Shown here: piece after piece, positions 1 through 9,427 of the stretch
How positions within the stretch are numbered: position 1 is the stretch's first letter
Layout of the letters: every line of letters begins with the position of its first letter
Assembly: GCA_026985055.1 (NCBI GenBank)
Contig: JALSQZ010000021.1
Span: forward strand, 1-64,000
From: Sedimenticola sp.
GTDB lineage: Bacteria; Pseudomonadota; Gammaproteobacteria; Chromatiales; Chromatiaceae
DNA length: 64,000 nt
Direction of reading: 5' to 3'
Made by a program: the position numbers and the translations under genes
Notes under the pieces: generated by a model
Told to the model about the DNA's origin: nothing
The model's input: the letters and a program-made list of their open reading frames with translations, nothing else
Database searches by the model: none

Positions 1-18
1 TATAGATCAATCCGTTAG

Positions 19-115
19 GGGCTTCAAGAAAAGGCCAGCTCCGCGTTTCGGCTCTTGCCAAGGGAACAACCCTTGCCTGCGAGCCGCGCCTTGATCTGAC
101 CTTTTCTTGAAGCCC
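19..115. repeat. Long imperfect hairpin upstream of glcD
   Basis: Arms at 19-38 and 96-115 are complementary over 20 positions with one mismatch (core GGGCTTCAAGAAAAGG). Inside them a second stem pairs CGGCTC with GAGCCG, around a small AAGGG/CCCTT hairpin. The outer right arm belongs to the 56-bp repeat at 92-147. The structure looks like a REP/BIME-type element or the end of a structured transcript. It lacks an obvious U-tract, so I do not call it a terminator. Confidence 0.6.
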
Positions 116-147
116 TGAATACGACATGGATTGTTGCCGAGTTAATA
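92..147 (+). repeat. 56-bp repeat E, left copy (inverted partner at 62616-62671)
   Basis: The reverse complement of this segment is found exactly, base for base over 56 bp, at 62616-62671. Here it sits just upstream of glcD; the other copy overlaps the stop codon of a methyltransferase-like gene. The identity was read directly from both places. An exact 56-bp match at this distance implies a dispersed repeat family or a recent duplication. Its role is unknown. Confidence 0.9.
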
Positions 148-193
148 TGAGTATGCTTTGCTGGAATATAACAACATAAACCCATTCAATTCC

Positions 194-1651
194 ATGTCCT
201 TGACCCCGGAATTAGGTAGCGCCCTGAAAGACATTCTCCCCGATGACGGACTCATCCTGGAGCCGGAAATGCTGCGCGCCTATGAATGCGACGGGTTGAC
301 CGCCAAACGCGGCCTGCCCCTGGCGGTTGCGCTGCCACGAACCGGGAAACAGGTTCAGGCCGTGGTTCGCCTGTGTCATGAACACCGCTTGCCCATCGTC
401 CCCAGAGGCGCGGGCACCGGCCTGTCCGGCGGCGCACAGCCCCTGTCCAATGGACTGGTGCTGAGTCTTGCGCGCATGCAGCGCATTCTGGAAATCAATC
501 CGGACAACCTCAGCGCCCGGGTGCAGCCAGGCGTACGCAACCTGGCGGTAAGCGATGCCGCACGCGCCCATGGCCTGTACTATGCACCGGATCCCTCATC
601 GCAGATCGCCTGCACCATCGGCGGCAACGTGGCGGAAAACTCCGGGGGAGTGCACTGCCTCAAATACGGACTCACCGTACACAATATTCTCCAGCTGCAA
701 CTGGTTACCGCCGAAGGCGAATTACTGGAGATCGGCAGCAACGCCCTGGACAGTCCCGGCTATGACCTGCTGGCGCTGCTCACCGGCTCGGAAGGCCTGT
801 TGGGCATCATCACGGAAGTCACGGTCAAGCTCCTGCCCATCCCGCCCGCCGCCAGGGTCATGCTCGCGGCTTTCGATTCCGTGGAGCAGGCCGGTCAGGC
901 AGTAGGCGCAATCATCGCCGCAGGCATTGTTCCCGCCGGTCTGGAAATGATGGACAACCGCTCCCTGCGCGCAGCCGAGGATTTCGTGCATGCCGGATAT
1001 CCCGTGGATGCCGCCGCCATCCTGCTGTGCGAGATGGACGGCACCCAAACCGAAGTTCACGAGCAACTGGAGAGGGTCGAAAGAATCCTGCTCCGATACG
1101 GCTGCAGTAGCATGCGGGCGTCAGATTCCGAAGAAGAACGCACCCGCATCTGGGCCGGACGCAAGGCGGCTTTTCCCGCCGTGGGACGTATTTCACCGGA
1201 TTACTACTGCATGGATGGAACCATCCCCCGACATCGGCTCCCGGAAGTGCTGTCGCGCATCGAAGCCATGTCAGGGAAATACAGCTTGAATGTCGCCAAC
1301 GTCTTTCACGCGGGCGATGGCAATCTGCATCCGCTGATTCTCTATGACGCAAGCAAGCCTGGAGAACTTGCCCGGGCGGAAAAATTCGGTGGAGAAATAC
1401 TCGCCTTGTGTGTGGAAGTGGGCGGAACCATTACCGGCGAACATGGCGTGGGCAGCGAAAAAATCGACCAGATGTGCGTGCAGTTCCACAGCATGGAGCT
1501 GCAACAGTTTCACGCCATCAAGAAGGCTTTTGATGAAACCGCTCTGTTCAACCCGGGCAAGGCCATTCCCACCCTGCATCGTTGCGCTGAACTGGGCGCC
1601 ATGCATGTACACAATGGCGAACTGCCCTTTCCTGATCTGGAACGCTTCTGA
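194..1651 (+). CDS. glcD: Glycolate oxidase FAD subunit GlcD
   Basis: FAD-binding catalytic subunit of glycolate oxidase, which oxidises glycolate to glyoxylate together with GlcE and GlcF. The protein is about 485 residues, the usual family length. The FAD-binding PP-loop region PRGAGTGLSGGAQPL lies near residue 78. C-terminal motifs VFHAGDGNLHP and EHGVGSEKID are typical of the FAD-linked oxidase C-terminal domain. I chose ATG 194 because family members start with a short segment before the YECDGL motif; an in-frame TTG at 158 would add 12 residues. Neither start has a strong ribosome-binding site. The stop overlaps the glcE start (TGATG), so translation is probably coupled. No glcC regulator is adjacent. 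Confidence 0.95.
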   Translation: MSLTPELGSALKDILPDDGLILEPEMLRAYECDGLTAKRGLPLAVALPRTGKQVQAVVRLCHEHRLPIVPRGAGTGLSGGAQPLSNGLVLSLARMQRILEINPDNLSARVQPGVRNLAVSDAARAHGLYYAPDPSSQIACTIGGNVAENSGGVHCLKYGLTVHNILQLQLVTAEGELLEIGSNALDSPGYDLLALLTGSEGLLGIITEVTVKLLPIPPAARVMLAAFDSVEQAGQAVGAIIAAGIVPAGLEMMDNRSLRAAEDFVHAGYPVDAAAILLCEMDGTQTEVHEQLERVERILLRYGCSSMRASDSEEERTRIWAGRKAAFPAVGRISPDYYCMDGTIPRHRLPEVLSRIEAMSGKYSLNVANVFHAGDGNLHPLILYDASKPGELARAEKFGGEILALCVEVGGTITGEHGVGSEKIDQMCVQFHSMELQQFHAIKKAFDETALFNPGKAIPTLHRCAELGAMHVHNGELPFPDLERF

Positions 1652-2673
1652 TGAGCCATCGGGAGCTGATCCGGGACGCCTTTGCCAGCAAAACGCCCCT
1701 GAACATCCAGGGGGGAGGCAGCAAGGGTTTTCTGCAACCTGCTCCGGTCCCTGCAAAGACCCTGCATACCACGGATCTGACCGGGATTCTGGACTACCAG
1801 CCGGAAGAACTGTTTGTGCGCGCCCGGGCCGGAACACGGCTGCAGGAAATAGAAAAACTGCTGCGCCAGAAACAACAGATGCTGCCTTTTGATCCCCCCC
1901 GGTTCTCTCCCGCCGCCACCCTGGGCGGGAGCATCGCCAGCGGGCTTTCCGGCCCTTCTCGGCCCTGGTGGGGAGCCGCCCGGGATTTCGTGCTTGGCTG
2001 TGTACTTATCAACGGCAGGGGAGAACGCCTGCGCTTCGGCGGTGAAGTAATCAAGAACGTGGCCGGCTATGATGTCTCCCGACTGCAATGTGGCGCCTGG
2101 GGAACGCTGGGGCTGCTGGAAGAAATCAGCATCAAGACCCTGCCGGCGCCCGAAGAGGAAATCACCCTGGAACTGGAACTGGACGAGAGCGACGCCCTGG
2201 AAAAAATCAGGGAATGGAACCGGCAGCCACTGCCTTTGTGTGGCGCTGTCTGGCACCAGGGCCTGTTGCGCATCCGGCTGAGCGGCAACGCAGCCGCGGT
2301 TGCACAAGGCCGCCTTCGTATCGGCGGAGAACGCTCCGGCAACACCGGTTTCTGGGAGCAACTGAAAGAACATCGGCTGGATTTCTTTCACTCGGCAAAA
2401 CCCCTGTGGCGCATCTCCCTGCCCCGGGACTGCCCGGCAATGAAACTTCCGGGCGAGATCCTCGTGGACTGGGGTGGCGCGCAGCGCTGGCTGCTCAGCG
2501 ACAGCTCCATGGAAGTCTTGTCGCAAATCGCCGCAAATGCCGGTGGTCACGCCAGCCCTTTCCATCCTAACCGGCCGGTTCCTCTCGATCCCGGATTGAT
2601 GCGTTTGCACCAGCGGCTGAAAAACGCCTTCGACCCTGCCGGCATCCTCAATCCGGGCCGGCTTTTTCCCTAG
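1651..2673 (+). CDS. glcE: Glycolate oxidase FAD-binding subunit GlcE
   Basis: Second flavin subunit of glycolate oxidase, homologous to but shorter than GlcD (340 residues). Visible signatures are GGGSKGFLQ near residue 22, the FAD segment PAATLGGSIASGLSGPSRPW near residue 85, and NVAGYDVSRLQCGAWGTLG, all characteristic of GlcE. The C-terminal DPAGILNPGRLFP matches the end of FAD-linked oxidases. It lies between glcD (1-bp overlap) and glcF (12-bp gap), as expected for a glcDEF operon. Confidence 0.95.
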   Translation: MSHRELIRDAFASKTPLNIQGGGSKGFLQPAPVPAKTLHTTDLTGILDYQPEELFVRARAGTRLQEIEKLLRQKQQMLPFDPPRFSPAATLGGSIASGLSGPSRPWWGAARDFVLGCVLINGRGERLRFGGEVIKNVAGYDVSRLQCGAWGTLGLLEEISIKTLPAPEEEITLELELDESDALEKIREWNRQPLPLCGAVWHQGLLRIRLSGNAAAVAQGRLRIGGERSGNTGFWEQLKEHRLDFFHSAKPLWRISLPRDCPAMKLPGEILVDWGGAQRWLLSDSSMEVLSQIAANAGGHASPFHPNRPVPLDPGLMRLHQRLKNAFDPAGILNPGRLFP

Positions 2674-2685
2674 TTCCGGCAAGCC

Positions 2686-3918
2686 ATGGATACGCGACTC
2701 TCAGCTCTGCTCAGCAACGATGCATCAGCTCTCGAAGCCCGGGAGCTGTTACTCAGCTGCGTACATTGCGGCTTCTGCACCGCCACCTGCCCCACCTATC
2801 AGCTGCTCGGAGACGAGCTGGACGGTCCCCGCGGCCGCATCTATCTGATCCGGCAGCTATTGGAAAGCGGTCGCTCATCCGCACAGACCAGGGTGCATCT
2901 GGATCGCTGCCTGTTGTGCCGCTCCTGCGAGACCACCTGTCCTTCCGGGGTGAACTATCATCAGCTGCTGCATTTGGGACGCAAACTGTCCGGCAAGCTT
3001 AAACCCCTGCCTTTGCCGCAGCGCATTCTGCGCGCCACGCTTCGGGGCATACTTCCCTATCCGCGACGGGTGCGCGCCCTGGCAGCCATGGGACGCCTGG
3101 CTCGCCCGCTGCTTCCGGGAAAAATTCGCAACAAGATCCCGGCCAGGCAGCGGCGAAAGCCGCTACCAGGGACAACCCATGCGCGCAAGGTATTACTGTT
3201 CCAGGGTTGTGTGCAATCCGCCGTGGCGCAAGGCATCAATGACGCCACGCGCCGGGTTCTCGACCGGCTGGGGATAGAATGCCTGACGGTAGCACGTGAA
3301 CACTGCTGCGGCGCGGTGCCCCATCACCTGGATGCAGAAAACCAGGCCCGGGAAATGGCCAGACACAACATCGACCAGTGGCTGCCCCTGCTGCGAGATG
3401 GCGCGGAAGCGCTGCTCATCACCTCCAGCGCCTGCGCCCTGGAAATTCAGGAATATCCGCAGCTGTTCACCGATGACCCGGCTTTGGAGCAAAAAGCCAT
3501 CGAACTTCTGCAGCATTGTCAGGAAATCGGCAGCTTTCTGCACAAGCAGGAGACCAAAAATCTGCAGCTGGCCAAACCCCGTTCCATGGCTTTTCATGCT
3601 CCCTGCACCTTGCAGCACGGGCTGGTATCCGCCGAACACACCACCGACCTGCTGTCACGCCTGGGGTTTGAATTGCATGTTCCCAGAGACAATCATCTTT
3701 GCTGTGGTTCCGCCGGCACCTATTCCCTGCAGCACCCACGGCTGGCGGATGAGCTGCGCAGGAACAAGCTGGACGCACTGACGGAAATCGGCATCGATTG
3801 TATTGCCAGTGCGAATATCGGTTGCCTGCTGCACCTGCAAGAAACATCACCCCGGCCGGTGAAACACTGGATCGAGTGGCTGGACGAAATCCTGGAACAG
3901 CAAAGCGCAAGATCATGA
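2686..3918 (+). CDS. glcF: Glycolate oxidase iron-sulfur subunit GlcF
   Basis: Iron-sulfur subunit passing electrons from the GlcDE flavins to the respiratory chain. Two ferredoxin-type 4Fe-4S motifs lie in the first 90 residues: CVHCGFCTATCP and CLLCRSCETTCP. Two cysteine-rich CCG domains follow, seen as FQGCVQ with HCCGAVPHH, and APCTLQHG with HLCCGSAGTYSL. Length 410 residues is typical. It ends the glcDEF operon; the next gene is convergent and only 11 bp away, and I see no terminator hairpin in that gap. Confidence 0.95.
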   Translation: MDTRLSALLSNDASALEARELLLSCVHCGFCTATCPTYQLLGDELDGPRGRIYLIRQLLESGRSSAQTRVHLDRCLLCRSCETTCPSGVNYHQLLHLGRKLSGKLKPLPLPQRILRATLRGILPYPRRVRALAAMGRLARPLLPGKIRNKIPARQRRKPLPGTTHARKVLLFQGCVQSAVAQGINDATRRVLDRLGIECLTVAREHCCGAVPHHLDAENQAREMARHNIDQWLPLLRDGAEALLITSSACALEIQEYPQLFTDDPALEQKAIELLQHCQEIGSFLHKQETKNLQLAKPRSMAFHAPCTLQHGLVSAEHTTDLLSRLGFELHVPRDNHLCCGSAGTYSLQHPRLADELRRNKLDALTEIGIDCIASANIGCLLHLQETSPRPVKHWIEWLDEILEQQSARS

Positions 3919-3929
3919 ACATTCCCGAT

Positions 3930-6900
3930 TCATGGGGATGACGCCTGAGCCACGGACAGCCTGCCCAGGTATCCATGACGAAAACTGCTAACCAGTCCGG
4001 GAATCTTTTCCGCCACTACCGGTCGACTGAGGTAATACCCCTGCACCAGATCACAACCCGCGTTTTTCAGCATATCCAGCTGGGCGCTTTCCTCCACGCC
4101 CTCACCGACCACGCGATGCCCCAGGGCATGAGCCAGGCCAATAATGGTTTCCAGCAATACTGGAGCCTTGGCGTCCCTGAGAAGGTCGGTGACAAAAAGA
4201 CGATCGATCTTCAGGCAATCCACCGGCAGGGCTTTCAGGGAGGCCAGGGAGGAAAAACCGGTGCCAAAGTCATCTATGGCGATACCGACTCCCAGCTCGC
4301 GCAGCTGATGGAACATGCCAAAATTGCCACCATCGGTTTGCACCACGCTTTCGGTAATCTCCAGTTCCAGACAGTGCGGAGACACACCGGTTCTTTCCAG
4401 TACATCCTCCACTGTGCGCAGCAAAACCGGATCACGAAAATGCAAGGGCGAGATATTCACCGCCATGCGTAACTCCTCCAGCCCCGCCTTCTGCCACTCC
4501 TGCAACTGGGTGCAGGCCTGTTCCAGCACCCAGGTTCCCAGGGAATGAATCATGCCGATGCGTTCGGCAACCTCTATGAAATCGACCGGCGGAATCACGC
4601 CCATCTCGGGATGATGCCAGCGAATCAGCGCCTCCACTCCTGCGATACGACCGCTGGCCATATCCACCTGTGGCTGGTACTGAAGCACGAACTGCTCCCT
4701 CTCGATTGCGAGGCGCAGATCCTGCTCCATCTGCAGACGCCTCTCCACTTCAGCTGTCATTTCCTGGCAATAGAAGGCATATCGATGCCTTCCTTCCCCC
4801 TTGGCCGCATACATGGCGCTATCTGCAGCCTTCAGCAACGACTGCAGATCAGTACCATCTTCAGGAAAATGGGCGATGCCGATGCTGCATCTGGGGCGAA
4901 CCTCGCGCTTGCCCAGCATTACCAGTCGGTTGGTTTCCTCCAGGCAACGCCCAGCCACTTCGGCTGCATCATACTGGTCACTGACGCTGTCCACCAATAT
5001 GCAGAATTCGTCTCCGCTGAGACGGGCGATGAAGTCCGTATCACGCAGGGCGTTCTGGAGACGCTCTGCCACAATCTTCAGTAATTCATCCCCCATGTCA
5101 TGCCCCAGACTGTCGTTGACGTCCTTGAATCCGTCCAGGTCCAGATACAACAGGGCGAAGCGTTCATCCCGGCGCGAAGCCGCCTTTATCAGATCTTCCA
5201 GATGCTTGTAGAAATATGCCCGGCTCGCCAGTCCGGTAAGCTTGTCAGTATAGGCCAGCTGGCGAATATGCTGATCCGTGGCGCGCTGCTGGGTGATGTC
5301 CTGCACCGTGCCCAGAACCACTTGGGTACTGTCCGGCGCCACGCCCAGTTCCTGATGTACGATCACTGCCGGGCGATCTTTGGCGAGCAATCGGTAATCC
5401 ACCGGTTTCAGCGGTGCTCCTTCGGCTGCCGCGATAATCACATCCTGCACATAGTTTCTGTCTTCGGGATGCACATATTCCAGATAGGCCGGCAGGGTAG
5501 CGCAGCAGTCATCCGCCCGCACTCCCAGCATGGCGGCCAGATTCTCTGAAAGGCTCAGCTCATCCCGGGCCGAATCCCAGCGCCAGTACCCCAGACCAGC
5601 GATATGCTGGGCCCGGGTCAGCTGCATCTGACTCTCACGCAATTCCCTGCTGTTTCTTACGGCACGCAGCTGAAAGCGGATGCGGTGCAGCAGTATGGAG
5701 AAGTTGACCGGCTTGCTGACAAAACCGCTGGCTCCAGACTCAAAAGCCTTCTCCACCGATTCGGTGTCCTCCAACCCGGTAACCATCATCACCGGCAGAT
5801 CCTCCAGACCCGCGATTCGGTGCAAACTCCGGCACACCTCAAAGCCATCCATGTCCAGCATGAGAGCATCCAGCAACACCAGATCAGGACGCTTGTGCAG
5901 AACCTGGTCCAGGGCAGCGTGGCCACTGTCCACGGAAACAACCCGGTAGCCGGCATTTTTCAGCACTTCTTCCATCGCCAGACGAAAGCCCGGATCGTCA
6001 TCCACCAGCATGATCAGTTCCGGGTCTTCCTGTTCCCGACCGGAAGGCGGGTCAGTTCGCTCTGTCTCCAGGTTCATTCCAGCCAGTTCGCGCAAAGCCG
6101 CAAGCACGCCAGGCAAGCCAGACTTCAGGGCATACAGGGATTCTTGTGCGACATCGAGCTTGCCTTCCCGGGCCAAGGCCTCCAGCTGTGCGCAATCGGC
6201 GGAAAAAGCCTGCGCCCCCAGGTTGGCACTGGCGGATTTCAGTCCGTGAGCCACACGCCGCAGCTTTTCCGCATCCTTCTCCTTCAAGGCATGATCCAGA
6301 TCCGCAAGCTCTCCGGGAACCTGGCGCAGAAAATGTTCCACTACTTTCCCCAGGACATCACGACCGCTGCTCTTTCCCAGCTGACGGAGCTGTTCCAGCG
6401 CGTCATCGTCGATTACAGAAGCTTCCGTCTCCGGGGCTGCGACTATTCCACCCTGATCGTCGCCATCATGCGGAGAACCCAACCAACGAGCGAGAAGATC
6501 CGCCAATTGGGTCTGGGAAAAAGGCTTGCTCAGATAATCATCCACGCCAGCAATCCGACACTGTTCCCGGATTCCCTTTTGCACGTCAGCGGTCAATGCC
6601 ACCACTGGTGTGCGCACGCTGCCTTGCGCCTTTTCCATCTGACGTATTCTTTGCGTGGCTGCCGCACCATCCATTTCCGGCATGTGCCAGTCCATGAGCA
6701 CCATGTCATATCGGTGTTCGGCAAAATGTTGGACGGCCTCCATGCCGTTTTCCACCACATCCACACTACAGCCCATGGCCAGCAGCATACTCAGGGCCAC
6801 CTCCTGGTTCACCAGGTTGTCCTCGGCCAGCAGAATCCTTGCACCAAAATTCGGGCGCAGCCTGTTACCGGAGGACGATTCCTCACTGTCGCCTCCCAAA

Positions 6901-8834
6901 ACACTGCTCAGGCAGGACAGGAGCTGTTTCTGGCGCACGGGCTTCTGCAAAAAGCAGGATATGGAGGCATTGCCCGCTGCCATCGGATCAGCGCCGGAAG
7001 AACTGAGCATGATGATATACAGGGGCGGAATGTCCTCGTCTTCCTCCACACGCCTGGCCAGTTCCAGTCCATCCATGCCCGGCATATGCCAGTCCAACAG
7101 GAGGACCTTGTAGGGATCATTCGCCCGAGCCGCGCGGCGCAGAATATCCAGGGCTTCTTCAGCCGTGGTGGCCGAACCATTGCGCATTCCCCAGGCAATG
7201 ACCTGATTATGCAGTATCTCCAGATTCACTGCATGATCGTCCACGACAAGCACTCGCACACCCTGCAAAACCGTCGGACTGGCCGGCTCATTCTTGGGCA
7301 GTACTGCCTGCTCCAGACAGATGGTGAAACGGAAATGGGCGCCTTCTCCTTCCGTGCTTTCCAGCTTCAGCTTCCCTCCCATGAGTTCCACGAGCCGCCT
7401 GGCTATGGCCAGTCCCAGTCCGGTGCCACCATACCTGCGGGTGCTGGTGCCATCTGCCTGACTGAAGGCCTTGAAAATACGTTCCTGCTGCTCTTGCGGA
7501 ATACCGGGGCCAGTGTCCGAGACCTCGAAGGAAACCCGGATCTGACCATCATGGCAGGAACCAGCCCGAACCCACAGGCGCACTTCACCCCGTTGGGTGA
7601 ATTTGATCGCATTGCCAAGCAGGTTCACCAGCACCTGGCGCAAACGCACCGGATCGCCATGCACCCAGACAGGTAGATCGGGAGGCAGATTGGGCACCAG
7701 CTCCAGCCCCTTGCGATAGGCCTGGTTCGCGACCAGCTCCAGGGTATCTTCCAGGAGAGAGCGCAGGTTGAAATCCTCCTTGTTGAGATGCAGCTTGTTG
7801 GCCTCGATACGGGAAAAGTCGAGAATATCGTTGATCACGCCCAGCAGGGCTTCCGCTGAGCGATGCGCTGTATCCGCAAGACGATGAGCACGCAGATCCA
7901 GACCGCTGTCCAGCAACAATTCGGTCATGCCCATGACACCGTTCATGGGTGTACGTATCTCATGGCTCATGGTGGCCAGGAACTCACTCTTGGCCTTGCT
8001 CGCGGCTTCTGCCGCCTCCTTGGCCACCTTCAGGCTGCGGGTGCGTTCCTCAACCTTGTGCTCCAATTCCTCGCGATATGACGCCAGCGCATTGTCACGT
8101 TCTTCGAGCTGACCCAGCATGTTGTTGAAATTGTTGATAATGATACCGATCTCATCGTTTTCCCCCGGCTCCAGGCGAATACTGAAATCCTGTGTTTCCG
8201 ATACTTGCTGCATACCTTCCACGAGCTTGCGAATGGGTGTGGTAATTCGCTTTTGCAGCTCACTGGAAAGCAGAAAAGCGCCACCCATGATTGCCAGCCA
8301 AAGCACGGAAACCATCAGCAGATAGTCCTGAATGCGCGTGAACAATTGCCCAAGATTGGTATCCAGGACGATATACCCCAGCGTTTCACCGCCCATGCGT
8401 ACCGCCTGGAAGCTTTCGATACGGTCGTGGCGCACCCGGTGGTGTACCGCCCCGGCCTGCTCATGCTCGCGCAACCCCTGTATCCGGCTCGCCGCTTCCG
8501 TGCGCAGATCAGCCTTGCCCTTCCTCCGCGAACCGAATTCAGCAAAGACAGAACCATCAGCGCGGAGCAAGACCGCATAGTCCACAGAAGGCTCCGCCTG
8601 AAGGGACATGAGCAGGCGATTGGCGGTCTTGCGGTCATCGAAACTCAAGGCCGCTGTGGAATTGGTGGCAATGAAATCGGCGAGCACCTCCGCCCGTTCC
8701 ACCAGTGTCTGCCGGTAGCTGACAAACTCTACAGCCAGATAGATTACCGAACTGAGCAGTAATGCCACTCCGGTAACCAGCAGTATCATGTGGCGCAGTT
8801 TCTGTGCAATGCCGGTGCTTTTTTGAATATTCAT
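3930..8834 (-). CDS. Giant hybrid histidine kinase with GGDEF and EAL output
   Basis: A 1634-residue membrane signalling protein. In order: TM 15-37, periplasmic sensor region (CHASE8-like), TM about 171-190, HAMP 190-245, HisKA with SHEIRTP (His about 291), HATPase with NAIKF, DTGPGIP and GTGLGLAIA. Then REC1 (DWHMPGMDG), REC2 (DWHMPEMDG), Hpt (HGLKSAS, His about 863), REC3 (DALMLDMDG), PAS about 1065-1160, a GGDEF domain whose signature reads SGDEF (about 1273), and EAL from about 1360 with [15 protein letters not shown] and KIDRLF. Phosphorelay and c-di-GMP turnover thus sit in one chain. The EAL catalytic residues look intact; the GGDEF one may be active, since SGDEF is a tolerated variant. 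The start overlaps the YfiR-like gene by 4 bp. Confidence 0.93.
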   Translation of the reverse strand: MNIQKSTGIAQKLRHMILLVTGVALLLSSVIYLAVEFVSYRQTLVERAEVLADFIATNSTAALSFDDRKTANRLLMSLQAEPSVDYAVLLRADGSVFAEFGSRRKGKADLRTEAASRIQGLREHEQAGAVHHRVRHDRIESFQAVRMGGETLGYIVLDTNLGQLFTRIQDYLLMVSVLWLAIMGGAFLLSSELQKRITTPIRKLVEGMQQVSETQDFSIRLEPGENDEIGIIINNFNNMLGQLEERDNALASYREELEHKVEERTRSLKVAKEAAEAASKAKSEFLATMSHEIRTPMNGVMGMTELLLDSGLDLRAHRLADTAHRSAEALLGVINDILDFSRIEANKLHLNKEDFNLRSLLEDTLELVANQAYRKGLELVPNLPPDLPVWVHGDPVRLRQVLVNLLGNAIKFTQRGEVRLWVRAGSCHDGQIRVSFEVSDTGPGIPQEQQERIFKAFSQADGTSTRRYGGTGLGLAIARRLVELMGGKLKLESTEGEGAHFRFTICLEQAVLPKNEPASPTVLQGVRVLVVDDHAVNLEILHNQVIAWGMRNGSATTAEEALDILRRAARANDPYKVLLLDWHMPGMDGLELARRVEEDEDIPPLYIIMLSSSGADPMAAGNASISCFLQKPVRQKQLLSCLSSVLGGDSEESSSGNRLRPNFGARILLAEDNLVNQEVALSMLLAMGCSVDVVENGMEAVQHFAEHRYDMVLMDWHMPEMDGAAATQRIRQMEKAQGSVRTPVVALTADVQKGIREQCRIAGVDDYLSKPFSQTQLADLLARWLGSPHDGDDQGGIVAAPETEASVIDDDALEQLRQLGKSSGRDVLGKVVEHFLRQVPGELADLDHALKEKDAEKLRRVAHGLKSASANLGAQAFSADCAQLEALAREGKLDVAQESLYALKSGLPGVLAALRELAGMNLETERTDPPSGREQEDPELIMLVDDDPGFRLAMEEVLKNAGYRVVSVDSGHAALDQVLHKRPDLVLLDALMLDMDGFEVCRSLHRIAGLEDLPVMMVTGLEDTESVEKAFESGASGFVSKPVNFSILLHRIRFQLRAVRNSRELRESQMQLTRAQHIAGLGYWRWDSARDELSLSENLAAMLGVRADDCCATLPAYLEYVHPEDRNYVQDVIIAAAEGAPLKPVDYRLLAKDRPAVIVHQELGVAPDSTQVVLGTVQDITQQRATDQHIRQLAYTDKLTGLASRAYFYKHLEDLIKAASRRDERFALLYLDLDGFKDVNDSLGHDMGDELLKIVAERLQNALRDTDFIARLSGDEFCILVDSVSDQYDAAEVAGRCLEETNRLVMLGKREVRPRCSIGIAHFPEDGTDLQSLLKAADSAMYAAKGEGRHRYAFYCQEMTAEVERRLQMEQDLRLAIEREQFVLQYQPQVDMASGRIAGVEALIRWHHPEMGVIPPVDFIEVAERIGMIHSLGTWVLEQACTQLQEWQKAGLEELRMAVNISPLHFRDPVLLRTVEDVLERTGVSPHCLELEITESVVQTDGGNFGMFHQLRELGVGIAIDDFGTGFSSLASLKALPVDCLKIDRLFVTDLLRDAKAPVLLETIIGLAHALGHRVVGEGVEESAQLDMLKNAGCDLVQGYYLSRPVVAEKIPGLVSSFRHGYLGRLSVAQASSP

Positions 8835-9406
8835 GGCTGTTCTGTCTCTATGATGGCAGCCAGATCCAGCAGGGGGGCTGCGATTTTCAGGCCGGCGCTG
8901 ACGGCCTGGCCAAGATTGATACGAAATCCGATGCGTTTTTCACCCTGAGTGAATTCGATCATGCCCCCACGACGGGCAAAACCTTCCATGTCGCTGATGG
9001 TCAGTACGGGATATTGGGATACAAAACGCAGGATCTTGCGCAGAAAAGGACGCTTTGACTCACTGATGAACAGAATCTGACAACGGGCATCTACTGCCTC
9101 GGACTGCACAAAACGGTGAATGCGAATAGGATGTTCATTGACCGTTCTCTTTTCCAGCGCATCCAGCGCTCCACCAAAATCGTCGCGCCCCAGGATGCAA
9201 ATACCAAAATCTTCCTCTGTCTGGTTCTTTGCATCAGGCCACTCCACAAAGCGGGTCAACTTGTAGATCAGTGCCGCTTTGAGACGATATTCGGAAGAAA
9301 CAAGCGCCGCCGAGCCGATAGTTGCTGGAAGCAACATCAACAGGATCAGCAGCAGCCGAGCCACGCCCGGCCAGCCTGTCATGCCTTTGCCGTGTTGGAA
9401 CCCCAT
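8831..9406 (-). CDS. YfiR-like (DUF4154) periplasmic protein
   Basis: A 191-residue protein with an N-terminal hydrophobic signal ([17 protein letters not shown]). It matches the YfiR/DUF4154 pattern: [18 protein letters not shown] at the mature start, [10 protein letters not shown], and C-terminal [17 protein letters not shown] with two hydrophobic ends. YfiR-type proteins are periplasmic regulators of a partner cyclase or kinase. Here the partner is probably the giant kinase whose ATG overlaps this stop (ATGA). The TonB receptor lies 21 bp upstream on the same strand, so the three genes form one operon. Confidence 0.88.
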   Translation of the reverse strand: MGFQHGKGMTGWPGVARLLLILLMLLPATIGSAALVSSEYRLKAALIYKLTRFVEWPDAKNQTEEDFGICILGRDDFGGALDALEKRTVNEHPIRIHRFVQSEAVDARCQILFISESKRPFLRKILRFVSQYPVLTISDMEGFARRGGMIEFTQGEKRIGFRINLGQAVSAGLKIAAPLLDLAAIIETEQP

Positions 9407-9427
9407 GTCTGTCGCCTTGCGCTTTCC

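Noticed and set aside
5604..7676. 690-codon plus-strand ORF within the giant kinase gene
   Set aside because: Antisense shadow; no domain or ribosome-binding support.
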